Assembly: GCF_026151205.1 (NCBI RefSeq)
Contig: NC_087078.1
Coordinates: 19,135,765 to 19,199,764, forward strand
Direction: 5' to 3'
Source: Bolinopsis microptera
Lineage: Eukaryota > Ctenophora > Tentaculata > Lobata > Bolinopsidae
Length of the DNA stretch: 64,000 nucleotides
Shown here: piece by piece, positions 1 through 57,009 of the stretch
Numbering within the stretch: position 1 is the first letter of the stretch
Layout of the letters: the number at the start of each line of letters is the position of its first letter
Translations under genes and position numbers: made by a program
The notes under the pieces: generated by a model
Databases searched by the model: none
Seen by the model: only the letters and a program-made list of their open reading frames with translations
Told to the model about the DNA's origin: nothing

Positions 1-20162
<20,162 letters not shown>

Positions 20163-20786
20163 TACATTGAAACTGTCTTCTACAAACCAGTGCTAAAAGT
20201 AGAGGTAAAATAACTTTCAAACTTCGATGAAATTAATTTGTTGAATTAGCAGGATATGTAGTTCAACTAAACTCTGGTTGAATAATCAATAATTAGATGT
20301 TCATTTGGCTCATTTATAAAAATTAGTTTATCAAAGGTTCAGTTATTTAAGTATGTGAATATGTGAAGGGAAAAGGTTGTCTAAACCAACTTGTATCGGG
20401 AACGAAATCTGAGGGAAACAATCTGTCCCTTAAAGGATAAATAACTCTTTATCCTTCTGACAGTCGTTCCTTTAACACCAGTTACATTATCAATTTCCTT
20501 TGTTGTTTTAACACTATCCATGACAAGGCATGTGGAATATATGGCTGCTTCAGCAACACTACTGGAAATAATCCCACCACAAACCCCAAATCAACAGTTT
20601 GTCTAACTACTGCTGTAGTAACAGCTTGAGCTTCGTTGTTAGGCTCACAATCTGAAGAATTCCTTGCCATATTATCGTCAGATATAATTGTCAGATTTTA
20701 CAAATTTTATGTAAGTGTTCTAGAGGCAGCTCGTGGGAGCTGGCTGGCAGTTTTGTTGGGTGTCCTATCGTGAATCAACGGACTGG

Positions 20787-20838
20787 GGGGGGGGGGGCGG
20801 GGCTTGGGCCCGCCCCAAGGTATCCCCCCCCCCCCCCC
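20787..20838. repeat. G/C-tract hairpin
   Basis: A G13 run, a GC-rich palindromic core (CGGGGCTTGGGCCCG) and a C15 run can pair into one hairpin, between the F-BAR start exon and the LINE relic. It may be a foldback element; I found no clean target duplication. Confidence 0.6.
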
Positions 20839-21228
20839 AACTGCCGATGTCTATTCACCGATGACTGCATACAATACCATTACCATAGCAGAGAGTTAAT
20901 TAGTTAATTAAATTATTCCAACGTATATTACAGTTACACACAGGGCCTCATGTATGTAATGTGTCACAGGCAACAGCAAACAAAAAAAACTTATAACATT
21001 GGTGAAACAGGACACCACATGTGTACGATCTCAGCCGCGCAGTATCATAACAGTCAATAGTTCAAATTGCATGGTGTCCTGGACGACCAAATCATATAGA
21101 TTACCTGTAGTGGGATGCGCTTGATGTGCTTTGTACCGTTTACTATTAACTATGTGTTAAAACTGCAACTGCGCCTACAACACAAAATTTCACAAAGATC
21201 ATGCGTGCGCTTACATTCAAACGTTTGA

Positions 21229-22230
21229 GTGAATAAAGAGCTTTATATTGCGGTTAGATATTTCCGAATACTATTTCTAATCACTATTTCTATTTTCAAG
21301 CACCAGCCACCAGATAACAATTTTAGGGCGTCCACGAACGCCTGGACGCCCTCAATAGCCACCTCTGAAGTGTTCAGTGAAATGAATATTACATTGACAT
21401 GTGTATACCTTTCTGATAAAACTTCAGCAAAGATTTTTTAAAAGCTTTTGATAAAAAGCTAACCGGACCAGGAATAAACATCAATGTAATGCTTCGGGGA
21501 TGCAAATAGGACATACAACTTTTAACCAATGCATTACTCAAACTTTTGATTCATTTTGTTAGCTCAACGTTACATGGGTAACAATACAGGACAGACAATC
21601 CTCCTTCAGTTTCATTGAGGAAATCGTACCCGCTATTTGCGTAACACATGGCAAGTATCTGGACAAATGATAACTTAGGATCCCCATCAATCATTAATTC
21701 CTCTCAGATTCCCAGGCTGCATTTTAAGCGCTTAACAGCACCAGTTTTAACTCCAGGTTCGTTCTGAACATCTCAGACCAGCTCAACTCACTAGGTAATA
21801 TAGGTATTCACATTGAGTAGAACTTAGATGTTCCAGGACATGAAGGAGTATACGGTAAAGAACTAGAGGACGAATTCGCAAGGTACGATCAATCCAACAA
21901 CATCCCCATAGGACCAGAACCCTTCCTCCCAATTAGGCCATACTCATTACTCAGTGACAAAGGAACATTCCACTTGAGATGTTCCTCCACAAATATAAAT
22001 ACAGGAAATTTAATTTTTCTGGAACTCACATCAGATGGCTAACTTGGTCGCTGTCAGGATAGGTCACAGCCCGCTAGTTTACTTTCAGAACGTGATGAAC
22101 AACGTCAACTTCGAGACGCAAGATTGTGAACACTTTTCAGGAGAAGCAGAAACATCCCAGCACCATCTCTGCAAGTGCATCCAGATCATGACGCTCAGAA
22201 TGAGGATGATTGGTAACAGGTAAACCCTAC
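21229..22230 (+). mobile_element. Decayed LINE: RNase H domain and C-terminal tail
   Basis: One frame from about 21700 reads SDSQAAF, then GNIGIHIE, then DVPGHEGVYGKELEDEFARY, then IGPEPFLPI. This is the RNase H pattern of I/Jockey-like LINEs: an SDSQAAL-type aspartate, then VPGH with its histidine. Stop codons interrupt this frame at two places. A second frame at 22035-22223 continues with a CEHFSGEAETSQHHLCKC segment, the Cys/His tail seen after such RNase H domains. No RT or endonuclease domain is recognisable upstream, so this is a 3' relic. Family identification is by motif only. Confidence 0.7.
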
Positions 22231-22607
22231 GGATGATCTTAACAACAGTAAACTACAACCATATCTTCAAATTTGTGGAACAGTCGACAAGACTGGATAG
22301 GGAAAACCCTTTTGGGTAACCTCCTTGGATTCTTCACCATGAACTTTCGCTTAATCCCACACTAGGAACTCAACCTAGGCTCGGAAGTCCCTTGTCTGCC
22401 CGCAGAAGTACTACAACGGAAGTGGGTTTGCTCTCAGCCAGGTAGCGACAGCTTCAAGACTCCAGGGGTCTGTTGCATTGATATTTATTATTTTATGATT
22501 TCGTATATACTTTGAGAGTCCTGGCGTGCAGCTAGCAGGAGTTGCATTCTGTGGGCACGGTGATAAAACCTCCCTCTTAAAGTAGGAGGCCAGAAACCGT
22601 TGACCAG

Positions 22608-22714
<107 letters not shown>

Positions 22715-23311
22715 TAATCACTCTACACTTGACTGTCACCTAACTTTTTAAACCCGTTCTCCAAGTGGACCTGAATAATTATTCAAAACCCTAACCCTCT
22801 ATATACCAATTTTATCCTAACACTAACCGAGTGAGCTAAACGGTCACGATTAGATTTCGACTGTTCTGTGCACATTTGTAAATGTTGATTTCGATTTTTT
22901 TAAATCTAGGTAAACTATAGGTAAAAATATAATATTAATCATAAGCTAAAATGTACTAATCTTTGTATTCTAAATGGGGAAAAAGAAGAAACATTGTCAG
23001 TCAGTCGAGAAAATTGTCAGTCAGGCTATATGGCAGCTTTGTAACTAACTCGAATCCTAAAGCTTAAACAGCTCAAATGTCGTTTTGCAAGCCTGTCACG
23101 TGCGCGCGTTTGACAAATTGCAAATTGCGCTGCTACTAAATCGCTCGCCCAAATTTTAAGAAAATTCTTGTGAAAAGGCCCTCTATGTATGAAATTGATC
23201 TTAATCGGTGTATTTTTGGACGCTGATTCCGAATCACCCCCATGACGTAGGGTAAAATTATACTTCCCTGGAGAGTTATGGGCAGAAACCGTTTTGGTCA
23301 CGTGACAGGCT

Positions 23312-23402
23312 AGTAAAACTTACTGGGCCGCGCTCAGCCTGTCATTCCGCCGAATCTCTATTTATGAACATGATAGCCTGAGGTCCCCAGGTAAAGTAAA
23401 AC
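23312..23402 (+). mobile_element. Short MITE, copy 1, with 8-bp target duplication
   Basis: The element (23320-23394, 75 bp) begins TTACTGGGCCGCGCTCAGCC and ends AGGTCCCCAGGTAA. It is flanked by exact direct repeats AGTAAAAC at 23312-23319 and 23395-23402. The ends are short inverted repeats (TTACTGGG against TTACCTGGGG). An 8-bp duplication fits hAT-like or related cut-and-paste transposases. Confidence 0.75.
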
Positions 23403-23425
23403 ATGAATTCGATTGTTTCAACCCG

Positions 23426-23493
23426 GGTTAGGGTTAGGGTTGTGGTAAGGGTTATGGATAGCTTCGGGGTTATGGTTAGGGTTAGGGTTGGGA
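23426..23493 (+). repeat. Degenerate telomere-like (GGGTTA)n patch
   Basis: About seven hexamers of GGGTTA type with variants (GTGGTA, GGGTTATGG, a CTTCGG interruption), 30 bp downstream of MITE copy 1. Confidence 0.75.
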
Positions 23494-23837
23494 TTAGTGT
23501 TTATGTAAAACCGTTTTGTATTGACGGATGTTACTCGTCTCAATTTCTTCGATGTTCAAAGTAGCGCGCGCCGCTTTCTTCTCGATGGCAAGTGCTACGA
23601 AGTAGCGCGCGCCGGGCCAAATCATTAACAATGGTCAACGTTTTGTACGACTGCAAAACCATAAAAACCAAAGTCACGTGAAATTTTTGGGCGAGCGAAT
23701 TAGTAACAGCCGACAAATTGGTTATTTGCTCATAACTCGTCAAGAAATGATTAAATTATCATACTACGTAATAGGTTCACATAGCCATGTGTATACGCTT
23801 GTTTCACAAGTAGAATATTTATCGGTAGAATATTTAT

Positions 23838-23891
23838 GTTCATAATCAATAGAGATTCGGCGGAATGACAGGCTGAGCGCCGCCCAGTAAC
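23838..23891 (-). mobile_element. Short MITE, copy 2, truncated
   Basis: Reverse-oriented copy of the same family: GGCGGAATGACAGGCTGAGC followed by GCCGCCCAGTAAC at one end. The other end is lost within GTTCATAATCAATAGAG, and no target duplication is visible. With copy 1 it forms an inverted pair 440 bp apart. Confidence 0.65.
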
Positions 23892-24247
23892 AGTCAATCA
23901 CGTAATATACTATGTCAGGAAGTTGGTCTAATTTCTTGTTAAGCATTAAGGTTAGGCGGGTTTCAGCAAACATGCTTTTGCTATAGGGATTGGGTTGGAA
24001 TAAAATTAGAGGGTTAGGTTTTAGTCGAGTAGTCGTTCAGGGCCAGCTAGAGAACGGGTGGAAAAAGTTACGTATAGTACGTGACAGTCAACTGTAAAGT
24101 GATTGATCATCATCCAACCTTATGCTACTTCGAATAAATTTATACGAGTTTCATCCGTCAAAGGTATAATGCATGGATAAAATTGTAAACATACAAGTTA
24201 GAACAAGCGCTTACTTAACCCGCTTACACTGCTTACTAGCTAGGTAA

Positions 24248-24930
24248 GGGTGCACTACTGGTCCGCGCCGCGCATCAAACAGTATTTCTCGCAATTCGTT
24301 GGAGGACTTCGCCGCTTCGACGCGCAAACTATCATTCTTACTTTATACTTCGCATCGAAACGTTGCTCTGTTAATTCGCAGAGCAACGATCTGGAAGGGT
24401 TGACATCATCATTCAAGAAATTCGTTGTAGGTTTACAACCTACCAGGACGCGTGCCGAGTTGGACTCGTCGACGGTCCCAATATATGGAACAGATATTTT
24501 ACGAGTATCACCCGTTAAGCAATTCGTTATAATTAGATCGGTGCAATGCACCAGTGGACCGCGCCGAGCTGCGAAGGGTTGACATCGTCAATCATGAATC
24601 ACATATCAAAGTGATTGGTAATGCTAAATGCATATAATAGATTTGATTGACGATGTCATGTTGCATGTCAATCCATCGCGCCGATCTAACGAGGAACATT
24701 ATTTGGTGCGCGGTGCATCGATGGCTGTTAAGGTAGAAAATAAAAGAACCGTCCTGAATGTTAAAAATTTCGTGGTTAATAATAATTGGACAGGGAGATT
24801 TTTATATGGATTAAAAAACAATTATGATAAGTTGAACCAACCAATCACCAACCAATTTCAAATTTTTATTGGTCCCTCCAGAATTTTAATCAGATGTTCA
24901 TGTACAACTCAAATAAAATTCGATTTATAA
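24248..24930. other. CpG-rich block open on both strands, unidentified
   Basis: Frames of 110 residues (24250-24582, +), 98 residues (24255-24551, -) and 100 residues (24628-24930, +) overlap here. Short direct similarities recur inside: GGTCCGCGCCGCGC against GGACCGCGCCGAGC, GGGTTGACATC twice, and a VNPSR phrase in two of the frames. I recognise no family. It may be a relic of an unknown repeat; a real gene is possible but unsupported. Confidence 0.3.
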
Positions 24931-24998
24931 AAAGAACCCATTTGAATGATAGAACATAAATTGAATTCTATAGGAAGAATACCAGATTTTGATGCAGC

Positions 24999-25133
24999 GA
25001 ATTAGCTTACCTGGGGACCTCAGGCTATCATGTTCATAAACCTCAGCACTCAGGCTATCATGTTCATAAACCGAATAGAGATTCGATATTGGCGGAATGA
25101 CAGGCTGAGCGCGGCCCAGTAACGAATTAGCTT
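24999..25133 (-). mobile_element. Short MITE, copy 3, with 10-bp target duplication
   Basis: A 115-bp copy (25009-25123) in reverse orientation, flanked by exact GAATTAGCTT at 24999-25008 and 25124-25133. It carries an internal duplication of CAGGCTATCATGTTCATAAA, which explains its extra length over copies 1 and 4. Confidence 0.78.
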
Positions 25134-25482
25134 GTCCATCCAGATCACTAGTATAGTATAGCATGGTTGTTTTAACGAAAATAAATGTAAAAACAGACAA
25201 CATAAACGCTAGCCAGGGGTGTAGGAATGATTTTCTTTATTTTGGCGAAGGGGAGGCCTGCCTTCCGAGATCGCATTACAAAGGGGAACCCTCGAGCTAG
25301 TCCAAAATCGTATATCGAACTTCGAAAACCGAAAAAAAAAATGTTTTGCTCATAATGATCAGGGTAGCATGAAACATGAACAAAAGTAGTTTCCAAGAAA
25401 ACTTTGACAATTTTTGACTTAGAAAATTTTCGGTCCGAGTCATTCTCGATACGTACCTCTGAAAGCAGAGCTCCCGCTTCCG

Positions 25483-25581
25483 AGCTCGTATTACTGGGCC
25501 GCGCTCAGCCTGTCATTCCGTTTAATCTCTATTCATATGTTTATGAACATGATAGCCTGAGGTCCCCAGGTAAAGCTCGTA
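25483..25581 (+). mobile_element. Short MITE, copy 4, with 8-bp target duplication
   Basis: An 83-bp copy (25491-25573) flanked by exact AGCTCGTA at 25483-25490 and 25574-25581. Left end TTACTGGGCCGCGCTCAGCC, right end GGTCCCCAGGTAA. Same family as the copies at 23.3, 23.8 and 25.0 kb. Confidence 0.78.
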
Positions 25582-26916
25582 TTGCCCTTATTGGCCCCTT
25601 GCCCAGATTTCATGGGGGGGGGGGGGCGATAGGCCCCCTGCCCCCCACCGGTTCCTACACCCCTGACGCTAGCATTAGCAACGGTACGAACTTGGGGTCC
25701 GTCGAAAGATGCCGAGCCCAAACTGTTTTAATCTTTATACATTCTCTCAGTACCGAATGTGCTTCTGTTAGTACTACCAACTACTAGCAGACAGCAGACT
25801 GCAGAGGTACAGTGTATATTAAATATTCATAGCCTGGATGTTTTCTTTATAAACAGCGTGTTTTAAGATGGGCCTCATTTCAACTGGACGGACCGACAAC
25901 ATATCTCCTATCTGTAACCTCTCTTGGAGAACGTAATTATAAAAATGTAACTGTTATAACTGCAGAAATTTTGCCAAACCGACTCGGTGCTACTGTCGAG
26001 CTGTCATCGAGCTTTGCAGCACTTGACAGATAATAATTTAAATGCGACAGTTACTTTGAAATGTCAAAACAAATGTCATGTGCTTCTTTGTGTGCTTCTT
26101 TGGCGATATTAAATCAAATACACACCTCCTTTTTAAGATATAAAAAGTGAAACTAAAAGTCTCAGCTATGTATTGTGAATCTTCCTTACAAGTGCTGGCA
26201 GTTGACACTTTGTTAAAATATAACTAAATATTCAACACCATAAAAGATTTTAACTGAAATAAATACCTAGCTGTACAACAAATTACAAGGATAATAGCGT
26301 TTGTTGTAGATAATGTATCCTGTAGCGAAAATATACGATATCTCAGTTTATATCACCATTCTAATAACTTTGTCTGAAATCAAGCATAACATTTATCATG
26401 TAACTGAAGACGAAATCTGTTCAGAGCCCTTCGTTCTTTTTTCACTGCGATAACAAATATTTAACAATTTAAAAATTCAACCTCATAATCGAAAAAATAA
26501 ACATCCCTTTCGTCTCTTGGCGATATAAACAAGAAATGTAAAAAAGCATTCGTCAAGTCTGTTGGAAAACTATGTACAGTAAAAGGACTGTCTAACGTTA
26601 ACATTAAATTAGCGCAGATCAAAATATTCGATGGAAGAGAATTGTCAGAAATTCTTGAATAAACGTCGAATTATTTTTTGGTTTTCGGATAGCCAAAGCT
26701 GCTGGTAAAATCATTGAGTATGAAAAATGAAGGGCAGAATTAAAACCCACTTTTCAGATGAGTAAAAAGGGCGAGATTATAGTAGTAGTACGGATAAATA
26801 TTTTGTAATTTTAATTGTTACTGTCGTAACAGCGTGAAAGTGCCTTCTCCATTTTTGACACACGAGAACATTAAATATTAAAATAAAACGTAAGAAACTC
26901 CTAAAATAATTCATTA
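25582..26916. other. Intergenic DNA and 3' flank of the mitochondrial carrier
   Basis: A G12 run at about 25614 and a C-rich stretch follow MITE copy 4. From 25800 on the sequence is AT-rich and should include the 3' UTR of the minus-strand carrier gene. No AATAAA was found directly after its stop, and no other gene is visible. Confidence 0.45.
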
Positions 26917-52683
<25,767 letters not shown>

Positions 52684-52975
52684 CTGAAAGACAGCTCTTA
52701 GCACAATGCAATATGTTGATTTGGTAAATGTTATAAAATGGGGACCTACGATACTGGTCACGCACATTGCAGAAAAACAAAAGTATGATTCATTGTTCTG
52801 CTTATTTAAACACTTCCATCTAAACATCTGTAAAACTATCGGCAGATTTTCTATTTATATCCTCATATAACTTCAATCAACCGAAGCCAACTGTTTTTAG
52901 GTGCTTCAATCGGTAACAGTGCTGCACGCCGCTGTAACCGCCTTCAGCTCCCCGTCTTGGGAATGGGTCGTTAAA

Positions 52976-53114
52976 CTGAGGGCGCTGACGGCGTGAGTAG
53001 TGACCCTTGAGGAAGAGGCGCTGACGGCGTGAGTAGTGACCCTTGAGGAAGAGGCGCTGACCAGTGAGTAGTGACCCTTGAGGAAGAGGCGCTGACGGCG
53101 TGAGTAGTTACCCT
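52976..53114. repeat. 36-bp minisatellite, four copies
   Basis: Unit GCGCTGACGGCGTGAGTAGT plus GACCCTTGAGGAAGAG. Confidence 0.92.
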
Positions 53115-54130
53115 TGAGATAGACTGTGCTGACTGAACAAATTACTTTCTCAGCACTAGTAGACTAGTTAATTAGTTGAGAATACCAGTCTGATTCAGGC
53201 AGGTGAATTGGAGTTGCGGCTTTTCGGCACCCCTTCTTATCCATCAATACCCAAGGGTGATGTCACAGTTAACAGGCTGCACTGCTGTGGTAAGTTTGCT
53301 AAACTGACAGAGAGGTAACAAATTCCCATCTCCTCAAGTGGTCTAGGTGTTTATGACTCAGGTTCGGTTATAACTTATAAGGTCAAGCTATCCTTACTCT
53401 CCGTTTCCAAGGTATTTTGGAGATGGCATTTTGTTGTGATCATAGTTCCTAATTTCAGGTAAATTATTTTTAATTACAAGACACTATAAGAAAATATCAC
53501 GAGGCGGAATTAAAATAAAGGCTTCATAACGTTCTTTTCCCTTTACTGCTTGATGGTCGGACATTCATTATCAATTATGTCAGGTCTGGGACGGATATTT
53601 GGCGGTGGATATTACTTTATTATTTAATTTTATCATTTAATGTGCATGTGTATTTAATCTTATCATTCAATATGCATTGGTTACCCTGGTTATATAAATC
53701 GTAGGCCTTTCTGCCTAGTAATCTTTTTGTTGCATCCGTAATTAATTATTTCGCGTGAACTTTCATTTAACCATATTTTTAACTTTCTCCATCTAGTACT
53801 TTTGCCATCAAGTTTCATTGGAATAATATCAATGAGGTAACCGAAAGTAATACCATTCCCGCTCGCCCAATGATACGTTCATTTATCTTCCCATTTTTCA
53901 CCTGTCTTCGTCTATAGTACCACCATTAGGTTTCTTTCTATCAGACCTTTCTTTGTAATATAAAATAACTGCATAGTGCATATATAATAACTTGCATAGT
54001 GCATAGTAACTACACTTCATAACGCTCATGATAAGTTATCAAGTTGTCAAGTTGAGGGCAGGAGTAAATTGCATTTGCGCTAGCTGTGTCGCAGCACACA
54101 CTCTAACCACTCTCACCTCAAAATTAATAA
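53115..54130. other. Upstream of the carrier EF-hand exon, no exon seen
   Basis: The missing first exon(s) of the minus-strand carrier should lie here or further right. I searched for an EF-hand loop on the minus strand and found none that was convincing. Confidence 0.35.
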
Positions 54131-54150
54131 CTATTGTTTGTTGGAGAGGA

Positions 54151-54705
54151 GGTTCTCTTACTCACTACTACTAGTACTCAGTATCATACTACTGACTATG
54201 TGTCTGTATTATACTCACTACTGCTAGTACTCAGTATCATACTACTGACCAGTCACTCAGAGGTACTATTATACACACTACTGACCGGTCATGGTCACTC
54301 AGAGGTACTATTATACACACTACTGACCGGTCATGGTCACTCAGAGGTACTATTATACTCAATACTGACCGGTCATGGTCACTCAGAGGTACTATTATAC
54401 ACACTACTGACCGGTCATGGTCACTCAGAGGTACTATTATACACACTACTGACCGGTCATGGTCACTCAGAGGTACTATTATACACACTACTGACCGGTC
54501 ATGGTCACTCAGAGGTACTATTATACACACTACTGACCGGTCATGGTCACTCAGAGGTACTATTATACACACTACTGACCGGTCATGGTCACTCAGAGGT
54601 ACTATTATACTCAATACTGACCGGTCATGGTCACTCAGAGGTACTATTATACTCAATACTGACCGGTCATGGTCACTCAGAGGTACTATTATACACACTA
54701 CATTG
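54151..54705. repeat. 42-bp minisatellite, about 11 copies
   Basis: Unit CACTCAGAGGTACTATTATA plus CACACTACTGACCGGTCATGGT; ACCGGT is palindromic. Open frames up to 190 residues on both strands follow from the length being divisible by three and are treated as artefacts. Confidence 0.95.
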
Positions 54706-54709
54706 ACCA

Positions 54710-55285
54710 CAGCATCATCAACTCTCTCTTACTCGGTATTGTTACTCGAGCCTCTTGTGAGGCTCCACATTAATTAATAATGCTCCACATTAATTAATAA
54801 TAACTACCACTACCATCGTCTATTGAGAGGTTTCTTGCTAACAGGAGGATTGCGATTAATTGACCTACTGATTGTTGGTGCATTCTTACAATAAGGTTTA
54901 ACCTGAGTGCAGGGGTATACTGAGCGACCTTATACCGCCCATATTATATGGGTCATAGGAGCCAAGAGCCCATAAAATGTGTTAAGTATAAAATTCGGGC
55001 TTAGTACCATCGGTCTTGGTAGTTGGTACCGTCGCCTTTGACTGATTCCTTGATGAGTTGTACCATCAAAGTCGGTTTAGCAGTTGTACATGGGCGTAAC
55101 ACCCATGTGCTGACTAAATCTGGGACTACTTAAAGACTCTAAATTATATAAGTATGACAGAAACGACAGAAATATTTATTACTTTCCCCAGTTTAATTAG
55201 GTGTTTTTTGGTTAACGCAGTTTCAATAGAAATTTTTCCCTGCTCATTACTTTCCGTACGTCTTTCAAATTTCATCATCTTGCCC
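54710..55285. other. Intergenic, no gene seen
   Basis: Includes a small duplication of CTCCACATTAATTAATAAT near 54761-54800. Nothing coding recognised. Confidence 0.4.
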
Positions 55286-55289
55286 TTGT

Positions 55290-55806
55290 AGGTTATTCAC
55301 AAGTACCGGGATCGATCGGGAAGTTTGACCAGTACCTGGAGTAATAACAAGTACCGGGATCGGGACTAAAGTCGGGGACCTGGAGTAATAACAAGTACCG
55401 GGATCGGGACTAAAGTCGGGGACCTGGAGTAATAACAAGTACCGGGATCGGGACTAAAGTCGGGTACCTGGAGTAGTAACAAGTACCGGGATCGGGACTA
55501 AAGTCGGGGACCTGGATTAATAATAAGTACCGGGATCGGGACTAAAGTCGGGGACCTGGAGTAATAACAAGTACCGGGATCGGGACTAAAGTCAGGGACC
55601 TGGAGTAATAATAAGTACCGGGATCGGGACTAAAGTCGGGGACCTGGAGTAATAACAAGTACCGGGATCGGGACTAAAGTCGGGGACCTGGAGTAGTAAC
55701 AAGTACCGGGATCGGGACTAAAGTCGGGGACCTGGAGTAGTAACAAGTACCGGGATCGGGACTTAAGTCGGGGACCTGGAGTAATAACAAGTACCGGGAT
55801 CGGGTT
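55290..55806. repeat. 44-bp minisatellite, about 11 copies
   Basis: Unit AAGTACCGGGATCGGGACTA followed by AAGTCGGGGACCTGGAGTAATAAC. Confidence 0.95.
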
Positions 55807-55879
55807 TTTACTCGGTACAACGTACGTGACCTATTTTTACCGAGACTAAGCCAGAATTCCGGTAGATTCTTGATTACAC

Positions 55880-56098
55880 ACCGTAACATGTGGTGTCTGG
55901 AGACTGTAGAGGACTCACAACGCGTGTAATGTGGTGTCTGGAGACTGTAGAGGACTCACAACACACCGTGACATGTACTGTCTGGAGACTGTAGAGGACT
56001 CACAACGCGTCTAATGTGGTGTCTGGAGACTGTAGAGGACTCATAACGCGTGTAATGTGGCGTCTGGAGACTGTAGAGGACTCACAACGCGTGTAATA
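55880..56098. repeat. About 41-bp minisatellite, five copies
   Basis: Unit GGTGTCTGGAGACTGTAGAG plus GACTCACAACGCGTGTAAT; alternate copies carry CACACCGT instead of CGCGTGT. Confidence 0.93.
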
Positions 56099-56184
56099 AT
56101 AATCAAGGATATTATTATCGCTGTGCCAGACACCGCTCCATCTTTATGTTTACTTGTCGTCGTACAATATTCGAGTTAGACTTA

Positions 56185-57005
56185 CCGTACAGTAAACAAC
56201 AGGTTTAGGAATGATTGCGGAGTGTTAGACTGTACCGTCCAGTAAACAACAGGTTTAGGAATGATTGCGGAGTGTTAGACTGTACCGTACAGTAAACAAC
56301 AGGTTTAGGAATGATTGCGGAGTGTTAGACTGTACCGTACAGTAAACAACAGGTTTAGGAATGATTGCGGAGTGTTAGACTGTAGCTTACTGTGAACAAC
56401 AGGTTTAGGAATGATTGCGGAGTGTTAGACTGTACCGTACAGTAAACAACAGGTTTAGGAATGATTGCGGAGTGTTAGACTGTACCGTACAGTGAACAAC
56501 AGGTTTAGGAATGATTGCGGAGTGTTAGACTGTACCGTACAGTGAACAACAGGTTTAGGAATGATTGCGGAGTGTTAGACTGTACCGTACAGTGAACAAC
56601 AGGTTTAGGAATGATTGCGGAGTGTTAGACTGTACCGTACAGTAAACAACATGTTTAGGAATGATTGCGGAGTGTTAGACTGTACCGTACAGTAAACAAC
56701 AGGTTTATGAATGATTGCGGAGTGTTAGACTGTACCATACAGTAAACAACAGGTTTAGGAATGATTGCGGAGTGTTAGACTGTACCGTACAGTAAACAAC
56801 AGGTTTAGGAATGATTGCGGAGTGTTAGACTGTACCGTACAGTAAACAACAGGTTTAGGAATGATTGCGGAGTGTTAGACTGTACCGTACAGTGAACAAC
56901 AGGTTTAGGAATGATTGCGGAGTGTTAGACTGTACCGTACAGTAAACAACAGGTTTAGGAATGATTGCGGAGTGTTAGACTGTACCGTACAGTAAACAAC
57001 AGGTT
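56185..57005. repeat. 50-bp minisatellite, about 16 copies
   Basis: Unit AACAACAGGTTTAGGAATGA plus TTGCGGAGTGTTAGACTGTACCGTACAGTA. Very homogeneous, with scattered single-base changes. Confidence 0.96.
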
Positions 57006-57009
57006 AAGT

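Noticed and set aside
52690-52827. Minus-strand extension of the EF-hand exon upstream of 52683 as the true N-terminus
   Set aside because: A good acceptor (CTTTCAG) precedes the GCA codon and the extension lacks EF-hand 1 features; more likely intron.
54134-54710. 190- and 157-residue overlapping frames
   Set aside because: 42-bp array read on both strands.
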